64,000 nucleotides of DNA. It comes from Niveispirillum sp. (GTDB lineage: Bacteria > Pseudomonadota > Alphaproteobacteria > Azospirillales > Azospirillaceae). The translations under genes were made by a program, and so were the position numbers. The stretch is from NCBI RefSeq assembly GCF_017996735.1, contig NZ_JAGOGJ010000022.1, positions 1-64,000 of the forward strand, in the 5' to 3' direction. Shown piece by piece: positions 40,301 to 49,643 of this stretch (position 1 is its first letter; each line of letters begins with the position of its first letter). Under the pieces are notes generated by a model. The model ran no database searches. It saw nothing but the letters and a program-made list of their open reading frames with translations, and was not told the DNA's origin.

Positions 40301-43300
40301 GACGGTCTGGGACGGGAATTACCGGACCCCCGATATCGACGCCGTGGAGGCACCGGACCTCAGCGGCTGGCACAGCAGCTATACCGGCGCGCCGATCCCA
40401 CCGGCGGAGATGCGGGAATGGGTGGACCACACGGTGGCCCGGATCCTGGCATTGCGGCCGTCCCGCGTGCTGGAGATCGGCTGCGGCACCGGCCTGCTGC
40501 TGACACGCATCGCCCCGCAGGTGGGCGCCTATGTGGGGGTGGATTTCTCCGCCACCGTGCTTACGGCGCTGGAGGCGCGGGTGCGCGCGCTAGGGCTGGA
40601 CAATGTCCGGCTGCTGAACCGGCATGCGCATGATGTCCGGGCCGGGCACGAGGGCGGGTTCGATCTGGTCATCATCAACTCCGTATCCCAATATTTCCCC
40701 GGCCTGGAGTATTTCCTGTCGGTGCTGGAGGCGGCCATCGCCTGCGTGGACGATGGCGGTTCCATCTTCCTGGGCGACCTGCGGTCGCTGCCGCTGCTGG
40801 AACTCCAGCATGCCTCGGTGCAGTTCCATCAGGCCGAGGATGCTTGCGACGGGGCGACATTGCACCGCCGGGTGGCCGGCAAGGTGGAACAGGAAGAGGA
40901 ATTGCTGCTGAACCCCGCCCTGTTCGCCACCCTGCCGGCCCGGTTCCCCCGGATCGGCCAGGTCCGCCAACAGATCCGGCGCGGCAATGCCGATAATGAG
41001 ATGAACCGCTTCCGCTACGATGTCGTTTTGCGCATCGGTGCGGGTGCGACCAGCCCGCCCATCGCCGAAATCATCGACGCCGGGGACGACCCGACGCCGG
41101 AACGACTGCGCATGATGGTGACGCAGCGGACCGTCGCGGGACAGGCGTTCATCATCCGGAACCTGCGCAACCGCCGGCTTGCACAGGATATGCAGGTCCT
41201 GGCCTGGCTGCGGGGTGGGTCGGCACCGGACACCGTCGGCACGATGCGCAGCCACCTGCGACAGACGCTGGCAGGCGGCATCGATCCGGAATGGCTGTGG
41301 GAACTGGGCCGGGAGTTGGGCCTGTCCGTGACATGCGGCTGGTCGGCGCTGCCGGGACATTTTGATGCGATCCTGGGCGGGGCCGATGATCCGGCCGGCC
41401 TGCCCATTCCTGCGGACATGGCGGCGGCCCCCGTGGCCAATGATCCGGGGCGAAGCGGGCGGGCCCGGGCGCTGGTCGGGGATCTGCGCCGGCGCATGGC
41501 CGAACGGCTGCCGGATTACATGGTGCCATCCGCCATTCTGTGCCTGGACCGGTTGCCATTGACCCCGAATGGCAAGATCGACCGCCGTGCCCTGCCGGCA
41601 CCCACCGACACGATGCGGGAAAACACCTTCCAGGCCCCGCGCACCCCGGAAGAAACGGGGCTGGCGGAAATCTGGGCTACGGTGCTGGGCATCGCGCGGG
41701 TGGGGATCGATGATAATTTCTTCCAGTTGGGCGGCCATTCCCTGCTGGCCATCCAGGTCATCTCCCGCATCCGTGACGCCTGGTCGGTGGAATTGCCGAT
41801 CAAGGCGCTGTTCGACATGCCCACGGTGCGCGGCCTTGCGGAACGGTTGAGCGCCCGCGACACACGGGCGGGGACCCTGCTGCCACCCGTCGCGGCCCTG
41901 ACCGCTGCCGAACGCGAGGCAGCCCCCCTGTCCTTCGCGCAGCAGCGCCTCTGGTTCCTGGACCGGCTGGAAGGGCGCAGCCTCGCCTATCACATCGCCG
42001 GCGCCATCCGCATCGGCGGGCCGCTGGACGTGGCGGCCCTGGACGGCGTGGTGGCGGAAATCGCGCGACGGCACGACGCCCTGCGCACCCGCTTTGGTGA
42101 GCGGAACGGCGAGCCCGTGCAATCGGTGCTGCCGGCGGGCAGCAGCCTGATGCGGGTGGTCACGCTGGACGGGCTGCCCGACGCCGCGCGCGAGGCGGAA
42201 TTGAACCGCCATCTGGCGGCGGAAAGCGACCATCCGTTCGACCTGGCCCATGACCCGCTTTTCCGCGTCACCCTGTTGCGGTTGACGGCAACGGATCATG
42301 TTCTGGCCGTGACACTGCACCATATCATCGCCGACCAATGGTCGATCGGGGTGATCTTTCAGGAAATGGCGGCGCTGTACCGGGCGTTTTGCGCCGGACG
42401 GCCCAGCCCCCTGCCCGACCTGCCGGTCCAATATGCCGATTACGCCGTCTGGCAGCGGAAATGGCTGGATGGGCCGATGCTGGAAACCCAGCTACGCTAT
42501 TGGACCGGCCGGCTGGCCGGTGCGCCCGCCGTGCTGGACCTTCCGTTCGACCGGCCCCGTCCGCCCATGCGCCGCCATCGCGGCCGCATCCAGGCTTTCA
42601 CGCTGGATGCCACGCGGACGGCCCGGGTCCGGCATCTGGGCACCCTCACGGGGGCAACACCCTTCATGACCCTGCTGGCCGGCTTCGCCGTCCTGCTGGG
42701 CCGGTTGGGTGACACAACTGATCTGGTGATCGGATCGCCCATCGCGAACCGCAACCAGGCGGCGCTGGAGGCGCTGGTCGGCTTTTTCGTCAATACCATG
42801 CCCTTGCGCCTGGACCTGTCGGGCCATCCGTCGGTGCGCCGGCTTCTGGAACGGGTCCGGCAAACGGCGCTGGAAGCCTATGACCATCAGGACGTGCCGT
42901 TCGAACAGGTCGTGGACGCGCTGCAGCCCGAACGCAGCCTCAGCCACACGCCGCTGTTCCAGGTGATGTTTGTCCTGCAGAACGCCCCGATGCCGGATAT
43001 GGAGATGGGGGACCTGTCGCTGACAATGGTCGAGCCTGTGTCGGTATCGGCGAAGTTCGACCTTGTCCTGTCGCTGGAGGAACGGGCCGGCGCCTTGCAT
43101 GGCGCGGTGGAATATGACACCGACCTGTTCGATGCCGACACCATAACCGGCATGGTCGACCAGTATGGCCGCATCCTTGATGCCATGGCCGCCGCACCAG
43201 ACGCCGATATCGACATGCTGCCGCTGCTGGACGCGGCACAGCGTCAATCGATCCTGGTCGATTGGAACCGGGGACCGGCTGCCGTGGCGCCGGCCCCGAC

Positions 43301-46300
43301 CATCCACGCGCTGTTCGAACGTCAGGCGGCGCTGACCCCTGACCGGCCCGCGCTGGCCCACGGCCAGGATATGCTGACCTATGGCATGCTGAACCGCATG
43401 GCCAACCGTGTCGCCCGCCGGCTGATCGCCCTGGGTGTCGGGCCGGAGGTGACGGTCGGCCTGCATCTGGAACCATGCATAGACATGCTTGTGGGGCTGC
43501 TGGGCATCCTGAAGGCCGGCGGCGCCTATGTGCCGCTGACACCGAAAACGCCAGCCGACCGCATGGCCTTCATCCTTCAGGAGGCCGGGGTCGCTCTGGT
43601 GCTGACCCAGCCGTCCCTTGCGGCGGGGCTGCCCGGCACCATCATCCCGCATCTGGTGGCGGACCTGCGGGCACCAGGCGTTGGCGACGGCAATCCGGAC
43701 CGGATGGTGCCGCCCGACGCCGTTGCCTATGTCATCCACACGTCAGGCTCGACGGGGCGGCCAAAGGGCGTGCAGGTGTCGCACGCCAATCTGGTTCACT
43801 CGACCCTGGCGCGCCTTTCCCACTATGCGGACACGGTTTCCGCGATGCTGCTGCTCCAGCCCCTGGGCTTCGACGTGGCGGGCGGCTGCATCTTCTGGAC
43901 CCTGTGCCAGGGGGGTGTCCTGCATCTGGAACCGACGGATCTGGCGCAGGACCCGCAACGCCTGCTGGACCGCGTCAGGCAGGCGCAGGCCTCCCACATG
44001 ATGCTGGTCCCGCTGTCCTATCAGCCGCTGCTGGACCTGTTGACGCCGGGGCAGACCTGGCCGCTTCGCACCGTCATCCTGGGTGGGGAGGCGATGCCGC
44101 CGGAACTGGCCGCCCGCCATACGGAACGGCTGCCGGGCACGGCGCTTCATAATGAATATGGACCGACGGAGGCCACGGTCTGGGCCAGCGTGCATCGGGT
44201 GGTGCCGGCGGATCGGACGGGGCCCGTCCCCATCGGCCGCCCTGCCCCGCACAGCCGGCTCTATTGCCTGGACACCTGCCTCAACCCGCAACCGGCCGGT
44301 GTGCCCGGCGCGCTGTTGATCGGTGGGCCACAGGTGGCGCGCGGCTACCTGTCCCACCCCGCCCTGACGGCGGAAAAATTCATCCCCGACCCGTTCACGC
44401 CGGGCGCGCGGCTGTACCATACCGGTGACCGCGTCCGCCGACGCCGCGACGGCAACCTGGACTTTATCGGCCGCGACGATAGCCAGGTGAAGATACGCGG
44501 CTTCCGTATCGAACCGGGAGAGGTTGCGGCGCTGTTATCCGCCCATCCCGCGATCCGGGACGCCGTGGTGCTGCCCGAGGAAAGCGGCGGGCGGGTCCGG
44601 CGGCTGGTGGCCTATCTTGTGGGGAACGTACCGGAGCCGGCGGCACTGCGCGCCTATCTGGGCGAACGTCTGCCCGATTACATGATCCCCGGCGCCTTCG
44701 TGACGCTGGAAGCCCTGCCCCTTACCGCCAACGGGAAGCTTGACCGTCGTGCCTTGCCGGCGCCGGACCAGGCGGCGGGCGATGCTGTCCACGCCCCGCC
44801 GCGCACCCCGACAGAAATGCTGCTGGCCGGCATCTGGCGGGAGGTGCTGGGCGTGGAGCAGGTGGGCATCCACGATAATTTCTTCAGCCTGGGCGGCGAT
44901 TCCATCCTGTCCATCCAGATCGCCAACCGCGCCGGCCGGGCGGGCTTCGCCATCAGCGTCCGGCAATTGTTCCAGCATCAGACCATCGCCGAACTGGCGC
45001 GCGCCGTGCCGGAACAGGCCGCCATCCAGGCCGACCAGGGGATGATTCACGGCCCCGTCACGCCGACACCGGTCCTGGGCTGGTTCTATGACGCGTTGCC
45101 GCCGGAACCATGGCATTTCAACCAGTCGGTCCTGCTGGAGGTGACAGCGGGCCTGGAACCCGATCTGGTGCAGGCCGCTATACACCGGCTGATCGGCCAC
45201 CATGACATGCTGCGCGCCCGTTTCCTGGGCGGCAGGGGGGAGATGCCGCGCATCGACATCGCCGACAGCATCGATACCATCCCCTTCCAGTTCCATGATT
45301 TCAGCGACCGGCCCGACCGGGTGGCAGCCCTGACGGCGGTGGCCGAAGGGCTGCAACGCGACCTGGACCTGACCCGTCCGCCCCTGCTGCGAACCGCCTT
45401 GTTCCGGATGGGCAATGACGGGGCGGACCGGCTGCTGCTGGTCATCCATCACTTTGTCGTGGATGGGGTGTCGCTGCGTATCCTCATCGGTGACCTTGCC
45501 GCCGCCTTGGCGGATCTGCGCCGGGGACAGCCGATTACCCTGCCCGCCAAGACGACGTCTTTCCCCTATTGGTCGCGCCGGCTGGCCCAGCATGCGGGTA
45601 CCGCCCTGGCCCGCGCCGAACTGGACTTCTGGCGCGACCAGATGGCGGTTCAGGCGCCGCCGCTGCCGCGCGACATCGCCGCCCTTCCCAACACGGCCGC
45701 ATCGGCGGAAAATGTCATCGTCCGGCTGGAGGCGGCACCGACACAGGCCTTGCTGCATCAATCCCTGCCCGTCTACCGCGCGCAGATCAATGACGTGCTG
45801 CTGACGGCCCTGGTCCGCGCCTTTGCCGGATGGACCGGCCGGCCCGGCCTGCTGCTGATGCTGGAAGGCCATGGCCGCGAGGCCTTGTTCCCGGAGATCG
45901 ACCTGTCACGCACCGTAGGCTGGTTCACGGCGGCCTATCCCATCGCCCTGCCCGGTGGCGGGACGGAGGAAGCGGTCGCGACGCTGAAACAGGTGAAGGA
46001 AGCGCTGCGGGCCGTGCCGGGCCAGGGAATCGGGCATGGCGTGCTGCGCCATCTCAGCCCTGATCCGGCGGTGCGCGCCGCCCTGGCCGGCGATCCGGAG
46101 ATCAGCTTCAACTATCTGGGCCGGTTCGAACAGGCACGGCCCGACCCGATCATCCTGGGTGAAGCGGGAGAGGATATCGGCAGCGACCAGAGCCGCGCCG
46201 GACAGCGCCGCTTTGTAATTGAGATCAACGGCCTGCTGCGCGCCGACCGGCTGGAATTCATCTGGACCTACAGCCACAATCTGCATGAACGGCGAACGGT

Positions 46301-49300
46301 GGAGGGGCTGGCGCAACGGTTCGTCCGCGAACTGGAAACGATTGTCGGTGAATGCGCCCGGCCGGGCGCCGGTGGCTACACCCCGTCCGACTTTCCGCTG
46401 GCCACCCTGGGCGACCGGGGTCTGGCGACCCTGTTCGATCGCTGGGGCCGGGCGGTGGAGGATGCCTATCCGCTGTCCCCCCTGCAGCAGGGCATGATGT
46501 TCCACGCCCTGTATCAGCCCCGGTCCGGCGCCTATGTCATTCAACTGGCCGCCCGGCTGGAAGGGGCGCTGCGTGTGGATGCCTTCCGCCGCGCGTGGCA
46601 GCGCGTGCTGGAACGCCATCCCAGCCTGCGTACCCTGTTCCTGCCCGATGCCGGGACCGATCCGGTGCAGGTGGTACTGCACCATGCCGACCTGCCCTGG
46701 CAGGAACTGGACTGGCACGGTACGGACACTGTCACCGCGCAAACCCGGCTGGAGGACCATCTGCGTGCCGACCGGCTGCGCGGCTTCACCCTGGATGAAG
46801 CCCCCCTGATGCGCTGCACCCTGATCCGGGTGGACGACCAGGCCTGGCGGTTCGTCTGGAGCCACCATCACCTGCTGACGGACGGCTGGTGCCTGCCCAT
46901 CCTGATGCGAGAGGTGCTGTACTGGTACGCGGCCTTTGCCGCCGGCCGCGATGCCGACCTTGCCAGTCCGCCGCCCTACCGCACCTATATCGACTGGCTG
47001 GGCCGGCAGGATATGGGGCGGGCGGAGGCGTTCTGGCGCGGGGCGCTGGCGGATTTCGACACGCCGACGGCCCTGGGCGTCGATCGCCCGGCCCGCGCCA
47101 TGGAACCGGACTTCGCGGAGGTGGAACGCCACCTCACGACCGGACAGAGCCAGTCGCTGACCCGCTTCGCGCAGACGAACCGGCTGACGCTGGGCGTGCT
47201 GGTGCAGGGGGCCTGGGCCGTTCTGCTGGGCCGGTACGGCCGGACCGACGATGTGCTGTTCGGCACCACCGTCTCTGGCCGGCCGCCGGAGATTGCGGAG
47301 GTCGACAAGATGGTCGGCCTGTTCATCAACACACTGCCGGTGCGGGTACGCATCGCGCCTGAACAGGCCGTAGGCCCGTTCCTGTCGGCGTTGCAGGATG
47401 CACAGATCGCCCGCGACCAGCACATGTACGCCCCGCTGACCGCAATCCATGGCTGGAGCGGGGTTGCATCGCGCGATCCCTTGTTCGAAAGCGTGGTGGT
47501 ATTCGAAAACTATCCGATGGACGCCACGCTGGAGGAAGCGGGCGCATTGACCGTGACCGATGTAAGGCTGCTGGAACAGAACAATTTCCCGCTGACCCTG
47601 ACCGCGGCAGGCGGGCGGGAAATGCCGCTGAAGCTTACCTATGACCGCAACCGTATCGATGATGGGGCGGCGGAACGGATGCTGGATCATCTGCTGGGCC
47701 TGTTGTCCGGCCTGGGCGCCGGGGCGGAACGCACGGTGGCGGCCTGGGTGTCGGAATGCCTGATGCCAGAAGGCGAGCGCCGGCTTCTGGTCCATGACTG
47801 GAACGACACGGCGCGCGACATGCCGTCGCCCGCCCGCACCCTGCCCGACCTTTTTGAGGAACAGGTGCGGCGCACCCCCGACCGGATCGCGCTGGTCACC
47901 GGTGACCAGGAGATCAGCTATCGCGCCCTGAACCGCCGCGCCAACCGCTTGGCGCACCGGCTCCGCGCACTGGGCATCGGGCCGGGTGACCTGGCCGGGC
48001 TGCTGGTGGAACGGTCGCCGGACATGCTGGTCGGCCTGCTGGGCATTCAGAAGGCCGGCGCCGTGCCGGTTCCCCTGGACCCCGGCTTTCCGGCCGACCG
48101 CATCCGGTTCATGCTGTCCGATGCAGGGGCCGCAATCCTGCTGACCCAGTCGCACCTGCGCCCGTCCCTGACCGATGTACGGTCGCCGGTGCTGTGCCTG
48201 GACGCCGATCCGGCGCTGGCGGACTGCCCGTCAACCGATCCGCACCGCCCCAGTGTGCCGGGGCAACTGGCCTATGTGCTCTACACCTCCGGCTCGACCG
48301 GCCGGCCCAAGGGGGTGCAGGTCACGCAGGCGGGCTTGGTGAATTTCCTGACCACCATGGCAGAGGCGCCGGGACTGGACGCGGCGGATGTGCTGCTGGC
48401 GGTCACCACCATCAGCTTCGACATTGCCGGCCTGGAACTGTACCTGCCGCTTCTGACAGGGGCGCGGCTGGTTCTGGCCGGCAGGGACGTCGCCGCCGAC
48501 GGTTTCCTGCTGCACGAGGAGATCGTGCGGTGCGGCGCCTCCGTAATGCAGGCCACGCCGGCAAGCTGGCGGATGCTTCTGGATGCCGGCTGGCGGGGCG
48601 CACCGATCCGGCGGGCCCTGTGCGGGGGCGAGGCGCTGCCCCGCGACCTTGCCACCCGCATGGCCGCAACCGGCGTGGAACTGTGGAACCTGTACGGCCC
48701 CACGGAAACCACCATCTGGTCCGCCCGGCATCCGGCCGCCCCGCATACCCATGCCGAACCGTCGGAACCGATCGGCCGCGCAATCGCCAATACCGGCCTG
48801 TATGTCGCGGACACCGGGCATCACCTGATGCCGCTGGGCGTACCGGGGGAGTTGCTGATCGGCGGCACCGGGGTTGCCCAGGGCTATCTGGGCCGTCCCG
48901 GCATGACGGCGGAGCGTTTTATCCCCGATCCGTTCAGCGCGGAACAAGGCCGTCGCCTCTATCGTACCGGCGATCTGGTGCGATGGACGGCGGACGGCAC
49001 CCTGCTTTTCCTGGGCCGCATGGATCAACAGATAAAGCTGCGCGGTTTCCGCATCGAACTGGGCGAGATCGAAACCGCCCTGGCCGAGCTGGAGGAGGTG
49101 GCGCAGGCGGCGGTCACCCTCTGGGGCACAACCCCGGACGATCAGCGGCTGGTGGCGTACCTGCTGCCGCGACAGGGCGTCCCGCCCGACCGGGAGAGGA
49201 TGCGCGGCTGGCTGAAAGACCGGCTGCCGGCCTATATGATCCCGTCGGATCTGGTGGTGCTGGACCAGTTTCCGCTGACCCCGAACGGCAAGCTGGACCG

Positions 49301-49643
49301 GCGTGCCCTGCCGCCCCCGGACCGGCCCGTAACGAAGACCCTGTCCCCGCCCCGCACCCCGTTGGAAACGACGCTGGTGGGGATCATGGCGGAGATCCTG
49401 TCGCTGGAGCAGGTCGGCATCGACGACGATTTCTTCGCGCTGGGCGGCCATTCCCTGCTGGCCACCCGTTTCACCGCCCATGTCCGCCAGATGCTGGATG
49501 TGGCATTGCCCCTGCCCGTCCTGTTCGAAGGCCCGACTGTCCGGCAAGTGGCCGCGCATCTGGACACCATCCTGTGGGCCGCCCGACAGCAGGCGGCACC
49601 GGCCGGCGACCTGCTGGACGATGAAGAGGAGATCAGCCTGTGA
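37359..49643 (+). CDS. Three-module NRPS: C-A(Gly)-NMT-PCP, C-A-PCP-E, C-A(Gly)-PCP
   Basis: 4094 residues. Module 1: C (HHIVSDG 186-192), A (TSGSTG from 665; code DILQFGLIWK, close to the Gly code) with an N-methyltransferase inserted before the A-domain end (VLEIGCGTG 1037-1045), PCP Ser1461; predicted N-methylglycine (sarcosine). Module 2: C (HHIIADQ 1654-1660, final Gly replaced by Gln), A (core TSGSTG from 2128; code DVGLIGEVWK, unassigned), PCP Ser2515 in LGGDS, then an epimerisation domain (HHFVVDG 2697-2703; LEGHGRE; RTVGWFTAAYP); predicted D-residue, Trp by analogy to microsclerodermin. Module 3: C of the D-donor type, starting PLSPLQQGMMFH, with HHLLTDG at 3170-3176, consistent with the upstream E; A code DILQLGLIWK, a standard Gly code; PCP Ser4032. 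Codes were read by eye against GrsA. The acidic C-terminus (LLDDEEEISL) should dock on the TubC-like N-terminus of the next protein. GTGA overlap with the next gene. Confidence 0.96.
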   Translation: MNRPPSQELAERLAALSPGKRALLERLTAVAPQAPAAPKRDADRIPSRPAGDAPPLSYAQQRLWFLDQMEGPSPVYNMPNAVRLEGLLDVTALEAVFTEIVRRHEALRTNFILRDGQPVQVIHEAAACTLPLVDLSHLPDAERDAALRQLATREARRPFDLARDRLLRLVLVRSAAECHTLLINIHHIVSDGWSIGKVLLQEVTSLYPAFARKAPSPLPPLPIQYADYACWQRAMLGGDRLDGQVAYWREKLDGIPALLTLPTDRPRPPVQTFTGRVHYFTLPPTLVEGVKALGKSTGTTLFMTLLAGFGALLGRYAGQETVVIGSPIANRRREEVEGLIGFFVNTLALRVDLAGNPGGRDLLAQVRQTCLEAFRHQDVPFERLVEALRPERNLGFSPLFQCMFILQNQNTDAEGARLGDLHMTMVPQDAGAAMFDLTLKLEESRHGLAGELEYNTDLFDEGSIAHLVRCYAALLSGLAATPDMPVARLPLMEKAERQNTLRDRNDTARHWPGAPTLPDLFVLSTKRNPDRIAICHDGRMASYAALNRRAEQLANHLHRNGVGPETLVGICMDRSVEMLVGLLGILKAGAAYVPLDPAFPPERLSYMAAHAGLRMLLAGHGTAGLLADPELPVLCLDTQWDVIEAAPPRPVRPIDPDSLAYVIYTSGSTGTPKGVQVGHAALANFLLSMAEKPGIGADDRLLAVTTISFDIAGLELYLPLIAGARVELASREVAADGFALRRMLEQVVPTIMQATPASWRLLLAAGWQGPCPGRLFCGGEALPGDLAERLLATGADLWNLYGPTETTIWSTITRVAQVDGGGAEDRQPIGQPIANTSIHIADGGIDPLPPGFPGELLIGGTGLARGYRRQPAMTAERFIPDPFSQQPGARLYRTGDLTRALPDGRIAFLGRMDHQVKIRGFRIELGEIEAVLQRHPGVHAGVVLCREDQPGHQQLVAYVEPEAGWEPDGPAPETAQVEKWRTVWDGNYRTPDIDAVEAPDLSGWHSSYTGAPIPPAEMREWVDHTVARILALRPSRVLEIGCGTGLLLTRIAPQVGAYVGVDFSATVLTALEARVRALGLDNVRLLNRHAHDVRAGHEGGFDLVIINSVSQYFPGLEYFLSVLEAAIACVDDGGSIFLGDLRSLPLLELQHASVQFHQAEDACDGATLHRRVAGKVEQEEELLLNPALFATLPARFPRIGQVRQQIRRGNADNEMNRFRYDVVLRIGAGATSPPIAEIIDAGDDPTPERLRMMVTQRTVAGQAFIIRNLRNRRLAQDMQVLAWLRGGSAPDTVGTMRSHLRQTLAGGIDPEWLWELGRELGLSVTCGWSALPGHFDAILGGADDPAGLPIPADMAAAPVANDPGRSGRARALVGDLRRRMAERLPDYMVPSAILCLDRLPLTPNGKIDRRALPAPTDTMRENTFQAPRTPEETGLAEIWATVLGIARVGIDDNFFQLGGHSLLAIQVISRIRDAWSVELPIKALFDMPTVRGLAERLSARDTRAGTLLPPVAALTAAEREAAPLSFAQQRLWFLDRLEGRSLAYHIAGAIRIGGPLDVAALDGVVAEIARRHDALRTRFGERNGEPVQSVLPAGSSLMRVVTLDGLPDAAREAELNRHLAAESDHPFDLAHDPLFRVTLLRLTATDHVLAVTLHHIIADQWSIGVIFQEMAALYRAFCAGRPSPLPDLPVQYADYAVWQRKWLDGPMLETQLRYWTGRLAGAPAVLDLPFDRPRPPMRRHRGRIQAFTLDATRTARVRHLGTLTGATPFMTLLAGFAVLLGRLGDTTDLVIGSPIANRNQAALEALVGFFVNTMPLRLDLSGHPSVRRLLERVRQTALEAYDHQDVPFEQVVDALQPERSLSHTPLFQVMFVLQNAPMPDMEMGDLSLTMVEPVSVSAKFDLVLSLEERAGALHGAVEYDTDLFDADTITGMVDQYGRILDAMAAAPDADIDMLPLLDAAQRQSILVDWNRGPAAVAPAPTIHALFERQAALTPDRPALAHGQDMLTYGMLNRMANRVARRLIALGVGPEVTVGLHLEPCIDMLVGLLGILKAGGAYVPLTPKTPADRMAFILQEAGVALVLTQPSLAAGLPGTIIPHLVADLRAPGVGDGNPDRMVPPDAVAYVIHTSGSTGRPKGVQVSHANLVHSTLARLSHYADTVSAMLLLQPLGFDVAGGCIFWTLCQGGVLHLEPTDLAQDPQRLLDRVRQAQASHMMLVPLSYQPLLDLLTPGQTWPLRTVILGGEAMPPELAARHTERLPGTALHNEYGPTEATVWASVHRVVPADRTGPVPIGRPAPHSRLYCLDTCLNPQPAGVPGALLIGGPQVARGYLSHPALTAEKFIPDPFTPGARLYHTGDRVRRRRDGNLDFIGRDDSQVKIRGFRIEPGEVAALLSAHPAIRDAVVLPEESGGRVRRLVAYLVGNVPEPAALRAYLGERLPDYMIPGAFVTLEALPLTANGKLDRRALPAPDQAAGDAVHAPPRTPTEMLLAGIWREVLGVEQVGIHDNFFSLGGDSILSIQIANRAGRAGFAISVRQLFQHQTIAELARAVPEQAAIQADQGMIHGPVTPTPVLGWFYDALPPEPWHFNQSVLLEVTAGLEPDLVQAAIHRLIGHHDMLRARFLGGRGEMPRIDIADSIDTIPFQFHDFSDRPDRVAALTAVAEGLQRDLDLTRPPLLRTALFRMGNDGADRLLLVIHHFVVDGVSLRILIGDLAAALADLRRGQPITLPAKTTSFPYWSRRLAQHAGTALARAELDFWRDQMAVQAPPLPRDIAALPNTAASAENVIVRLEAAPTQALLHQSLPVYRAQINDVLLTALVRAFAGWTGRPGLLLMLEGHGREALFPEIDLSRTVGWFTAAYPIALPGGGTEEAVATLKQVKEALRAVPGQGIGHGVLRHLSPDPAVRAALAGDPEISFNYLGRFEQARPDPIILGEAGEDIGSDQSRAGQRRFVIEINGLLRADRLEFIWTYSHNLHERRTVEGLAQRFVRELETIVGECARPGAGGYTPSDFPLATLGDRGLATLFDRWGRAVEDAYPLSPLQQGMMFHALYQPRSGAYVIQLAARLEGALRVDAFRRAWQRVLERHPSLRTLFLPDAGTDPVQVVLHHADLPWQELDWHGTDTVTAQTRLEDHLRADRLRGFTLDEAPLMRCTLIRVDDQAWRFVWSHHHLLTDGWCLPILMREVLYWYAAFAAGRDADLASPPPYRTYIDWLGRQDMGRAEAFWRGALADFDTPTALGVDRPARAMEPDFAEVERHLTTGQSQSLTRFAQTNRLTLGVLVQGAWAVLLGRYGRTDDVLFGTTVSGRPPEIAEVDKMVGLFINTLPVRVRIAPEQAVGPFLSALQDAQIARDQHMYAPLTAIHGWSGVASRDPLFESVVVFENYPMDATLEEAGALTVTDVRLLEQNNFPLTLTAAGGREMPLKLTYDRNRIDDGAAERMLDHLLGLLSGLGAGAERTVAAWVSECLMPEGERRLLVHDWNDTARDMPSPARTLPDLFEEQVRRTPDRIALVTGDQEISYRALNRRANRLAHRLRALGIGPGDLAGLLVERSPDMLVGLLGIQKAGAVPVPLDPGFPADRIRFMLSDAGAAILLTQSHLRPSLTDVRSPVLCLDADPALADCPSTDPHRPSVPGQLAYVLYTSGSTGRPKGVQVTQAGLVNFLTTMAEAPGLDAADVLLAVTTISFDIAGLELYLPLLTGARLVLAGRDVAADGFLLHEEIVRCGASVMQATPASWRMLLDAGWRGAPIRRALCGGEALPRDLATRMAATGVELWNLYGPTETTIWSARHPAAPHTHAEPSEPIGRAIANTGLYVADTGHHLMPLGVPGELLIGGTGVAQGYLGRPGMTAERFIPDPFSAEQGRRLYRTGDLVRWTADGTLLFLGRMDQQIKLRGFRIELGEIETALAELEEVAQAAVTLWGTTPDDQRLVAYLLPRQGVPPDRERMRGWLKDRLPAYMIPSDLVVLDQFPLTPNGKLDRRALPPPDRPVTKTLSPPRTPLETTLVGIMAEILSLEQVGIDDDFFALGGHSLLATRFTAHVRQMLDVALPLPVLFEGPTVRQVAAHLDTILWAARQQAAPAGDLLDDEEEISL

